Assembly (NCBI GenBank): GCA_012295275.1
Contig: CM022674.1
Span: forward strand, 1,163,111 to 1,180,676
Source: Chrysomallon squamiferum
Lineage: Eukaryota > Mollusca > Gastropoda > Neomphalida > Peltospiridae
DNA length: 17,566 nt
Reading direction: 5' to 3'
Made by a program: the position numbers and the translations under genes. Of the stretch, positions 1-8,300 are shown in pieces. The notes under the pieces were generated by a model. The model did not search any database, was not told where the DNA came from, and saw only the letters and a list, made by a program, of their open reading frames with translations. Within the stretch, counting starts at the first letter, position 1; every line of letters begins with the position of its first letter.

Positions 1-33
1 TAATGAAATTGTGTCTGAAGACTGATGTTGACT

Positions 34-259
34 GAGAATGTTTACAATTATGAGAACGTTTACAATTATATGAATGTTTACAATTATGAGAATGTTTACA
101 ATTATGAGAATGTTTACAATTATATGAATGTTTACAATTATGAGAATGTTTACAATTATGAGAATGTTTACAATTATATGAATGTTTACAATTATGAGAA
201 TGTTTACAATTATAAGAATGTTTACAATTATGAGAATGTTTACAATTATGAGAATGTTT
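34..259. repeat. 18-bp minisatellite with a 54-bp higher-order period
   Basis: About 12.5 copies of an 18-bp unit built on GAATGTTTACAATTATGA lie in the CAT intron upstream of exon a. One unit in three carries ATG where the others carry GAG at the same place, in the order E-E-M three times when read as codons, so the array has an internal 54-bp period; near its end one unit has AAG. Because 18 is a multiple of three the array is open in one frame, but there is no sign it is translated. The remainder of 1-369 holds no recognisable feature apart from the acceptor. Confidence 0.95.
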
Positions 260-369
260 GGAGGTGAGAGGTGAGTAATTTTACAAAGATGTTTTCAGAG
301 ATGTTTGTACACAGAGGTAGGTGATTTTTCTATTCAGTTGTTGATATACGTCTTTTCATTTGTTCACAG

Positions 370-472
370 GCTTCATGGCTATGATGTTTAACTTGAAAGA
401 ACTTGTGGACATGATGTCAATTGGGACTTTGTTAGCGTACACACTGGTCTCTGTCAGTGTTCTTATTCTGAG
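370..472 (+). CDS. CAT (left copy) internal exon a
   Basis: Acceptor ttgttcacag ends at 369 and donor gtatgt begins at 473. The frame enters with two bases completing a codon and leaves with AG, giving 33 full codons. It reads [18 protein letters not shown] and then a hydrophobic segment ending LIL, the hallmark CAT segment before the RYQP loop. The exon is enclosed by tandem repeats: an 18-bp array upstream and a 17-bp array starting eight bases after the donor. Confidence 0.92.
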
Positions 473-3400
473 GTATGTCTCTGTGTAACATACATTTCTG
501 TGTAACACATGTTTCTGTGTAACATGCATTTCTGTGTAACACACATTTCTGTGTAACATACCTTTCTGTGTAACATATATTTCTGTGTAAGCAAATAAAA
601 GTTTAATTCTTTTCCAGAAATAAAACAAACTATCATTATTACCAATTTTATTTTGTTAGCGTTTCACTTTTACTTTCACTTTCACTTTCACTTTTAATAT
701 CGCTGTAATCTTTAGTTTCATTTTTCTCGTCAAACAGCTTATTAGTTTATCTTCTTTCTTTTTATGTATATCTGTTATGTATATAGTTGTCTGTCTGTCT
801 GTCTGCCTGTCCGTCTGTCTGTCTGCCTGCTTATCTTTCTCTTTAGATATATATCTATCTATGTATCTGTCTATCTGTCTGTCTGTTTATCTATCTGTCT
901 GTCTATATAATATCATCTATCTATATCTGTACCACTCTCTATATCTCTGTCTAAATACCTGTTTATCTACCTGTGTATGTATGTATGTATGTATGTAGGT
1001 ATGTAGGTATGTTTTTCTGTAATATCTGTCTATCTGTCTATCTGTCTAACTGTATCTGTTTATTTAAAGATATCAGCCAGATGAAGATTTACCTGGTTCA
1101 GTAAGAAACGCTGACATGAACAATGATGACATAATTACTAACGATATTCAGTACAACAGCACTCAGCTGCTGTGTCCCGCATCGCCAGTCCCAACATCCG
1201 TATCAGGATCCATAGCTACTTGGAGTGTGGCGTTGTTATGTAAGACTCTGAATGTCAAAGAGTGGCAGTCCTCCCATTGTGCAGCAGTCCACAATCGACT
1301 GTGATTTCCTATCAGTTTGTAGATGTCAAAAGTGGCAGTCCTCTCATAGTGTATAAGATTGTGTATCTGTGTTGAATCTTTGTTGTGTATCTATGTTGAA
1401 TCTTTGTTGTGTATCTATGTTGAATCTTTGTTGTGTATCTATGTTGAATCTTTGTTGTATATCTATGTTTAATCTTTGTTGTGTATCTATGTTGAATCTT
1501 TGTTGTGTATCTATGTTGAATCTTTGTTGTATATCTATGTTGAATCTTTGTTGTGTATCTATGTTGTATGTATATTTGTTGTGTATCTATGTTGAATCTT
1601 TGTTGTATATCTATGTTGAATCTTTGTTGTGTATCTATGTTGAATCTTTGTTGTGTCTCTATGTTGAATCTTTGTTGTGTCTCTATGTTGAATCTTTGTT
1701 GTGTATCTGTGTTGAATCTTTGTTGTATATCTATGTTGAATCTTTGTTTAATCTTTGTTGTATATCTGTGTTGAATCTTTGTTGAATATCTATGTTGAAT
1801 CTTTGTTGTATATCTATGTTGTATGTATATTTGTTGTGTATCTATGTTTAATCTTTGTTGTATATCTATGTTGTATGTATATTTGTTGTGTATCTATGTT
1901 TAATCTTTGTTGTATATCTATGTTTAATCTTTGTTGTATATCTATGTTGAATCTTTGTTGTATATCTATGTTTAATCTTTGTTGTATATCTATGTTTAAT
2001 CTTTGTTGTATATCTATGTTTAATCTTTGTTGTATATCTATGTTTAATCTTTGTTGTATATCTATGTTGTATGTATATTTGTTGTATATTTATGTTTAAT
2101 CTTTGTTGTATATCTATGTTTAATCTTTGTTGTATATCTATGTTGAATCTTTGTTGTATATCTATGTTGAATCTTTGTTGTGTCTCTATGTTGAATCTTT
2201 GTTGTATATCTATGTTGAATCTTTGTTGTGTCTCTATGTTGAATCTTTGTTGTGTATCTGTGTTGAATCTTTGTTGTGTGTCTATGTTTAATCTTTGTTG
2301 TATATCTATGTTGTATGTATATTTGTTGTATATTTATGTTTAATCTTTGTTGTATATCTATGTTTAATCTTTGTTGTATATCTATGTTGAATCTTTGTTG
2401 TGTATCTATGTTGTATGTATATTTGTTGTATATCTATGTTGAATCTTTGTTGTATATCTATGTTGTATGTATATTTGTTGTGTATTTATGTTGAATCTTT
2501 GTTGTGTATCTATGTTGAATCTTTGTTTAATCTTTGTTGTATATCTATGTTGAATCTTTGTTGTGTATCTATGTTGAATCTTTGTTGTGTATCTATGTTT
2601 AATCTTTGTTGTGTATCTATGTTGAATCTTTGTTGTGTATCTATGTTGAATCTTTGTTGTGTATCTATGTTGAATCTTTGTTGTGTGTCTATGTTGAATC
2701 TTTGTTGTGTATCTATGTTGAATCTTTGTTTAATCTTTGTTGTATATCTGTGTTGAATCTTTGTTGAATATCTATGTTGAATCTTTGTTGTATATCTATG
2801 TTGTATGTATATTTGTTGTGTATCTATGTTTAATCTTTGTTGTATATCTATGTTGTATGTATATTTGTTGTGTATCTATGTTTAATCTTTGTTGTATATC
2901 TATGTTGTATGTATATTTGTTGTGTATCTATGTTGAATCTTTGTTGTGTATCTATGTTGAATCTTTGTTGTGTATCTATGTTGAATCTTTGTTGTATATC
3001 TATGTTGTATGTATATTTGTTGTGTATCTATGTTGAATCTTTGTTGTGTATCTATGTTGTATGTATATTTGTTGTGTATTTATGTTGAATCTTTGTTGTG
3101 TATCTATGTTGAATCTTTGTTGTGTATCTATGTTGAATTTTTGTTGTATATCTGTGTTGAATCTTTGTTGTGTGTCTATGTTGAATCTTTGTTGTGTATC
3201 TATGTTGAATTTTTGTTGTATATCTATGTTTAATTTTTGTTGTATATTTATGCTGAATGTATATTTGTTGTATATCTATTTTAGTACTACTGTTACTTTT
3301 ATTGCTAAAATTGTTGTTCATGATTTTTATCTTATTATGTTACATTAACGAAATTTTAGTTTTATATATGTATGTATAATATTATTGTTATTATTATTAT

Positions 3401-3965
3401 TATCTTTATTATTATTATTACTACTACAACTACTACTACTACTACTACTACTACAACTATTATCATTATTATTATTATTATTGAAATAATAGTTTCATAC
3501 ATTTAATTATGTTAATCTTCATAGTTCATACTCGTTTTAGGGCACATATTGATGGGGTTTTTTTTATAAAATTGAAAAATGTCTGTGTTTTCAGGTTTGT
3601 TTATTTCTTTTTTCTGTGCCACTGTGATTTACACAGAGGATTATCTGATGAAACTGACATGGTGGGCAATCCTGATTTCTGTCATCTTTGGTTGTCTAAT
3701 CATCATCTGTGTTTTGTTTCTATGGAAACAGCCAGAAAGCAAAGCAGAACTATGGTTTAAGGTAAACTGATTTTATTTAATTATTTATTGATTTAATGAT
3801 TTATTGATTTATTTATTGTTGTTGTTGTTGTTACCATCATCGTCATTCTTCTTCTTATTATTATTTTTATTATTGTTACTACTACCACGACTACGACTAC
3901 TGCTACTATTATTTTTATTATTATTATTATTTAGTCATGTGTGTAGGACAATTTAGGAAAGATAA

Positions 3966-4062
<97 letters not shown>

Positions 4063-4336
4063 GACGTTATGATTCTGACGTTCCATTATTTATTCATTCA
4101 TTTTAAATTATATGTTATAATTCATTCATTCATTTATTCATTCATTCATTCATTTTTATTTATTGATTGATTAACTCACTCATTCAGTCATTTTTTGCTT
4201 CTTTTGTCATATATTTCATTCATCCAGGTACCTCTGCTTCCAATACTGCCTTGCCTTAGTATCTTTATCAACATATATCTCATGATGAAGTTATCTGCCC
4301 TTACTTGGATCAGGTTTGGTGTGTGGATGGCTATAG
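370..4336 (+). CDS. Cationic amino acid transporter (SLC7/CAT family), C-terminal part, four exons
   Basis: Four exons (370-472, 1070-1239, 3595-3761, 4228-4336) join in one open frame with matching phases (2, 1, 0) and encode about 183 residues of a plasma-membrane CAT transporter, which carries arginine, lysine and ornithine in vertebrates. Visible family landmarks, in order: [13 protein letters not shown] followed by the hydrophobic run ending VLILRYQP (a membrane segment and the start of a cytoplasmic loop), a polar loop of about 45 residues, two hydrophobic segments, the motif WKQPES, and the C-terminal permease motif [13 protein letters not shown]...NIYLMM...TWIRFGVW. Members are usually about 600-650 residues with about 14 membrane segments; this piece covers roughly the last third. 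The start lies left of the window. The last exon, expected to continue IG-x-x-IYF, is not seen before the gap. Substrate within SLC7A1-4 cannot be assigned. The identification is sure at family level; the exon joins rest on phase and consensus, not on transcripts. Confidence 0.93.
481..590. repeat. 17-bp tandem repeat beside a CAT donor
   Basis: Seven starts of CTGTGTAA occur at 481, 498, 515, 532, 549, 566 and 583, a strict 17-bp period (unit like CTGTGTAACATACATTT). The array starts eight bases after the donor of exon a. The final copy reads CTGTGTAAGC. Confidence 0.95.
660..1056. repeat. Simple-sequence blocks in the intron between CAT exons a and b
   Basis: A short hexamer block (CACTTT, about 663-696) is followed by tetranucleotide CTGT/CTAT tracts (about 785-960 and 1021-1050) and a TATG/TAGG tract (about 973-1013). 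Together they fill most of the intron up to the acceptor at 1069. Nothing coding is visible. Confidence 0.9.
1070..1239 (+). CDS. CAT (left copy) internal exon b
   Basis: Acceptor tttaaag ends at 1069. The first base completes AG|A (R), then [20 protein letters not shown] follows, a polar cytoplasmic loop typical of this position in CATs. The exon ends TGGAGTGTGGCGTTGTTAT before donor gtaaga at 1240 (phase 1). The frame stays open to a TGA at about 1303, so a longer reading is possible, but the phase-1 donor joins exactly to the next exon and rebuilds a continuous membrane segment (WSVALL-C-LFISFF), which makes splicing here far more likely. Confidence 0.88.
1251..1352. repeat. Short direct duplication just inside the intron
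   Basis: The string AATGTCAAAGAGTGGCAGTC followed by CTCCCATTGTG (from about 1250) recurs imperfectly about 70 bases later as GATGTCAAAAGTGGCAGTCC and TCTCATAGTG (from about 1322). It starts about ten bases after the donor of exon b; the second copy does not carry the donor. Confidence 0.75.
1361..3280. repeat. 1.9-kb minisatellite of 24-bp units (with 28-bp variants)
   Basis: The whole stretch is made of a 24-bp unit containing TTGAATCTTTGTTGT and a GTATCTATG or ATATCTATG end. Variants swap TTGAAT for TTTAAT, GTATCT for ATATCT or GTGTCT, and a 28-bp form carries TTGTATGTATATTTGTTG. The + strand is G/T-rich. A 24-bp period keeps two frames open, so long nonsense readings (MLNLCCVS or ESLLCIYV repeated) appear; they shift frame at every 28-bp unit and look like no known protein. 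It lies wholly inside the CAT intron 1240-3594. Confidence 0.95.
3375..3483. repeat. ATT/ACT trinucleotide microsatellite
   Basis: Runs of ATT, then ACT with occasional ACA, then ATT again, occupy the 3' side of the large CAT intron. Confidence 0.92.
3595..3761 (+). CDS. CAT (left copy) internal exon c
   Basis: Acceptor gtgttttcag ends at 3594; donor gtaaac begins at 3762. Two bases complete a codon, then 55 codons run [15 protein letters not shown], a second hydrophobic stretch ([20 protein letters not shown]), and the conserved cytoplasmic motif [13 protein letters not shown]. Exit phase is 0, matching the next exon. Confidence 0.93.
3787..3935. repeat. Mixed TTA/TGT/ACT simple repeats
   Basis: ATTTATTG tracts lead into a TTG run (about 3818-3831), then ATT and ACT/ACG triplets. 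This is intron between CAT exons c and d. Confidence 0.85.
3969..4064. repeat. Long GA dinucleotide tract
   Basis: About 95 bases of almost pure GA with one GC interruption near 4049. It is a purine mirror repeat of the kind able to form triplex DNA. It is intronic. Confidence 0.95.
4084..4226. repeat. ATTC/TTCA tetranucleotide tract leading into an acceptor
   Basis: Tandem TTCA/CATT units fill about 4085-4165, continue as ATTGATTG and CTCACTCATTCA, and end at the acceptor ttcatccag before exon d. Units such as TTCAT resemble the loose animal branch-point pattern yUnAy. Confidence 0.88.
4228..4336 (+). CDS. CAT (left copy) exon d, C-terminal permease motif
   Basis: Acceptor ttcatccag ends at 4227; donor gtgagt begins at 4337. 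It encodes [20 protein letters not shown] and then [16 protein letters not shown] plus the first base of a glycine codon. This is the conserved C-terminal domain of CAT permeases (Pfam AA_permease_C type). The expected next exon, finishing the last membrane segment and the tail, is not recognisable between here and the gap. Confidence 0.93.
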
Positions 4337-4866
4337 GTGAGTGTTAATGTTTAGTATAGTCCTCAAAAAAAGTTAAGCTACATCGGGTGATGTACAGATA
4401 TGCACAGTTATTTGACAGTTACTAATAAAGGTTTGATATCAAAAACTTAATGTGCAATAACTGTGCCTAAGGATCACACTGACGTTGTTAAAAGTTGTGT
4501 TAGAGTTGTCTGCTCCTGAATGCCACCTGTTATATGTCATATATACATTGTATGCTTTATTTTATTTTATTTTCTTTCTTTGTTTCTTTATTTCTTTATT
4601 TATATATTTACTTACTTACTTATTTTTGTCTGTTTATTTATTTTTTTATTTATTTCTAGTTGTTTTCATTTTTTTTTCTCACTGCCACCTTTAAAAAAAT
4701 AAAACTTTTGTGTCAAATGGTTTAGCAAAACAGATTAAATTACGTTGGTTAGAGATATTGTGTTACGTGAATACTCAATTGCTGTAGTAACCCATCTTCC
4801 TGATACAGTCTAGGTCAATTTTATTTAACTGCTCATGTCAATACGTAACTGAACGAAGTACAACAA
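4337..4866. other. Sequence after CAT exon d, up to the gap; no exon recognised
   Basis: I searched for the expected last CAT exon and did not find it. The stretch contains an 11-bp perfect inverted repeat (GCACAGTTATT at 4402-4412 against its complement at 4456-4466, 43-base loop), possibly part of a small unnamed repeat between about 4362 and 4505. A T-rich block with TTTA/CTTA units follows (about 4555-4680). The last 180 bases are unremarkable. Confidence 0.6.
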
Positions 4867-5066
4867 NNNNNNNNNNNNNNNNNNNNNNNNNNNNNNNNNN
4901 NNNNNNNNNNNNNNNNNNNNNNNNNNNNNNNNNNNNNNNNNNNNNNNNNNNNNNNNNNNNNNNNNNNNNNNNNNNNNNNNNNNNNNNNNNNNNNNNNNNN
5001 NNNNNNNNNNNNNNNNNNNNNNNNNNNNNNNNNNNNNNNNNNNNNNNNNNNNNNNNNNNNNNNNNN
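4867..5066. other. Assembly gap, exactly 200 N
   Basis: The run is exactly 200 N, a size that suggests a fixed placeholder and not a measured distance. Low-complexity T-rich sequence (TTTA units) lies to its left and TAAA-rich sequence to its right. Confidence 0.97.
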
Positions 5067-5096
5067 TTGTATATAAGTAATACTAAATTCAAGAAA

Positions 5097-5303
5097 ATAT
5101 AAATAAATAAATAAATAAATAAATAAATTAAATAAATAAATAAATAAATAAACAAACAAATAAATAAATAAACATAAATGGATAAATAAATAAATAATAA
5201 CAAATAAACAAATAAATAAACATAAATAGTTAAATAAATATAAATAAATAAATAAATAAATAAACAATAAATAAATAAATATAAATAAATAAACAAACAA
5301 AGG
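5097..5303. repeat. TAAA tetranucleotide microsatellite
   Basis: About 200 bases of AAAT/TAAA units with small interruptions (AAAC, ATAAC) lie between the gap and ABCF3 exon 9, inside the ABCF3 intron following exon 9. Confidence 0.95.
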
Positions 5304-5315
5304 GAAATAACTCAC

Positions 5316-5372
5316 CTAGAAAACAAAGCTCTAGCCAAAGCAAGTCGCATTCTCCAGCCACCTGAAAATTCT
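5316..5372 (-). CDS. ABCF3: ABCF3 exon 9, ABC signature of domain 1
   Basis: Acceptor ttatttcag, donor gtgagt. It encodes [19 protein letters not shown] plus AG of the next codon. FSGGW is the ABC-F form of the LSGGQ signature. The expected next exon (Walker B, DEPTNxLD) is not found between here and the left edge. Confidence 0.93.
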
Positions 5373-8300
5373 CTGAAATAAAAAAATAAAAAAATTACTG
5401 ATTATTTTTAACACTTAAAATTAAATACTAATAAATTCCAGCTATAAACAATATTTTTAATTAAATTTAAAATCCGAGGTAAAAATAATCGACATAAAAA
5501 ATATTAACATATAAAAAAGACATAAAGTTGTAAAATACACATTTTCAATAACTTTGAAATTCTTTCTCCTGAATTCAACATTATCACAAACATCCAGAAC
5601 AGAGAAATCTTTCTACCTGTTTCTGCACATTATATCAGTCCATATCTCGATATCTATCATTTCTACATATCTTGTCTATCAACCTATTTATCAGTCTTTT
5701 TTTCAGTATGTCTGTCTGTCTGTCTGTCTATACATCTATCCCTACATAAATCAGTGAGTACCCAAAATATTTTAACAGCCTGTAAGTTAATCTATAAAGA
5801 AATTGTAGCTATAAAATAACATGTAACGGTTGAGTCTTCTAGTAATGTTTTTTTTATAAATCTCTGTAACTATCTAAGTGTTTACCTGGGTTTTTTTTAT
5901 AAATCTCTGTAACTATCTAAGTGTTTACCTGGGTTTTTTTTATAAATCTCTGTAACTATCTAAGTATTTACCTGGGTTTTTTTTATAAATCTCTGTAACT
6001 ATCTAAGTATTTACCTGTTTGTTTTATAAATCTCTGTAACTATCTAAGTATTTACCTGTTTTTTTTTTTTATAAATCTCTGTAACTATCTAAGTATTTAC
6101 CTGGGTTTTTTATAAATCTCTGTAACTAAGTATGTACCTGGGTTTTTTATAAATCTCTGTAACTAAGTATGTACCTGGGTTTTTTATAAATCTCTGTAAC
6201 TAAGTATGTACCTGGGTTTTTTATAAATCTCTGTAACTAAGTATGTACCTGGGTTTTTTATAAATCTCTGTAACTATCTAAGTATTTACCTGTTTGTTTT
6301 TTTGAAAATCTCTGTAACTATCTAAGTATTTACCTGGGTTTTTTACAAATCTCTGTAACTATCTAAGTATGTACCTGGGTTTTTTATAAATCTCTGTAAC
6401 TAAGTATGTACCTGGGTTTTTTATAAATCTCTGTAACTATCTAAGTATTTACCTGTTTGTTTTTTTGAAAATCTCTGTAACTATCTAAGTATGTACCTGG
6501 GTTTTTTATAAATCTCTGTAACTAAGTATGTACCTGGGTTTTTTATAAATCTCTGTAACTAAGTATGTACCTGGGTTTTTTATAAATCTCTGTAACTATC
6601 TAAGTATTTACCTGGGTTTTTTACAAATCTCTGTAACTATCTAAGTATTTACCTGGGTTTTTTATAAATCTCTGTAACTATCTAAGTATTTTATTTACCT
6701 GGTAGGGCGTGACTGCCCCTCGGATGAGAAACCGAGCCCAGCCAGGATGACAGCAGCTCTGGCAGGGGCCTTTTCTGCCTCCATCTCCTCCAGTTCTTTG
6801 TAGACTTCGTGGAGTCGCGTGGAAAGATCCTTGTCAGAGGATGATGGACTGATTGAAACACAAGAACAATTCTGACTGATTGAAACACACAAGAATGATT
6901 CTGACTGATTGAAACACACAGTTTGTATCAGAACTCATCAACAAAGTTAATTCACAACACAACATTCATTCATTAACTGCACATCAGAAAGAGGGATAGA
7001 GGTACGACAACGAGTGAGATGATAAAATTAATAAAAATAATAAAATGACGACACAGAAATATCACCTAAATTGTCAAAAGCTGGATATATTTTGTTTTCA
7101 AATTTTTTTTTATTAATCATCTCTGCTAAATATTTTTAGTAAAACAGAACATAAACGTGTAACTTGTAAAGAAATGATTCTTGCTATATTACCTTGAAAA
7201 ATTTGGTTATGCAGAAATGATTCTCACTGTTTTATTACCTTGAAAAATTTGGTTATACAGAAATGATTCTTGTTATATTATTACCTTGAAAAATTCAGTT
7301 AATGCAGAAATGATTCTTGCTATATTATTACCTTGACGAGTTCAGTTTGGCCGCAATGTCTTTCTCCTCTTTGAGTAGAGACTCGCGTTTTATGTCGCAC
7401 TCTAGGACACTCTGCAGGGCAGGCGTGTCATCCCCCACCACTTCCTGTTCGACATGCAGAATCGTGATGTGTGATGGAATCTTCAACTGTCCACTGGCAA
7501 AACAACGTCACATAAAAACATATTCATTAGCATATAACAATGGGAAGAACTGTAGGTAAAGGTCTGTCTTTTTATTAGACAGAAAGACAGATTATATAAA
7601 TGCTTGTAAATAAATATATGAACTGAGAGATAGACAGAAATAAAAAGAAGGTTAAATGTTTCTGATTTTATACACAACAGTGACATAAGTAAATAGTGAT
7701 TACCTACCCAGCTATCATTTTTAACAGAGTTGTCTTTCCCAAACCATTTCGTCCAATTAAACCATAACGTCTACCAGCCATTAGGTAAATACTCGCACCA
7801 GACAAAAGAACTCTTTTGTGAGGAAAAAATAAAAAAAGATAATAATATAAACATTGGATTAAAAAAGAACATATATATATATATATACACATATATACAC
7901 ATAAAAGAAAGTGTCCTCAAAATGATGAAGCATTATTATCAGCAAGGAAAACACTAGAAAAATTTAATTTAAAAAAAAAAATCTAATTAGTAAAAATATA
8001 TATTTTTTTATACCTCATATGAATATATACACAGTTAAAGAACATATATAAACAAGTATAAAAAACCAGAAAAAAATGAAAAGAATGTTTTTTTCATTTT
8101 ATTCTCTTTCTGTGTCAAACACAAACCCATACTTTTCTTTTTAAAAAAAAATATATAAAAAATAAAGTAAAAAGCACCAAAGAAATAACAGCTGAGAATT
8201 ATGACTGATGGTAATAAGCAAACTCAGTGACGAAGCAAAGTTTCATACCTTTCTCCAAAAGCAATATCGAAGTCTTCAATTCGTATGTCGTAATTTCTGT

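Noticed and set aside
25-267. Open frame reading ENVYNY repeats
   Set aside because: A translation of the 18-bp minisatellite; no exon signals around it and it lies in an intron of CAT.
1240-1303. Reading-through of CAT exon b to the TGA near 1303 as a C-terminus
   Set aside because: The donor at 1240 restores a continuous membrane segment with exon c in phase; a stop here would remove conserved CAT segments that are present downstream.
1369-3348. Long open frames reading MLNLCCVS or ESLLCIYV repeats
   Set aside because: They follow from a 24-bp unit that happens to lack stops in two frames, shift frame at every 28-bp unit, and lie within an intron; no protein family fits.
3937-4170. Frame with RERERE followed by a hydrophobic tail
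   Set aside because: GA repeat followed by TTCA repeat inside a CAT intron.
5847-6697. CRISPR-like array
   Set aside because: Units are direct head-to-tail copies without unique spacers, in an animal intron; the same holds for the 17-, 18- and 24-bp arrays.
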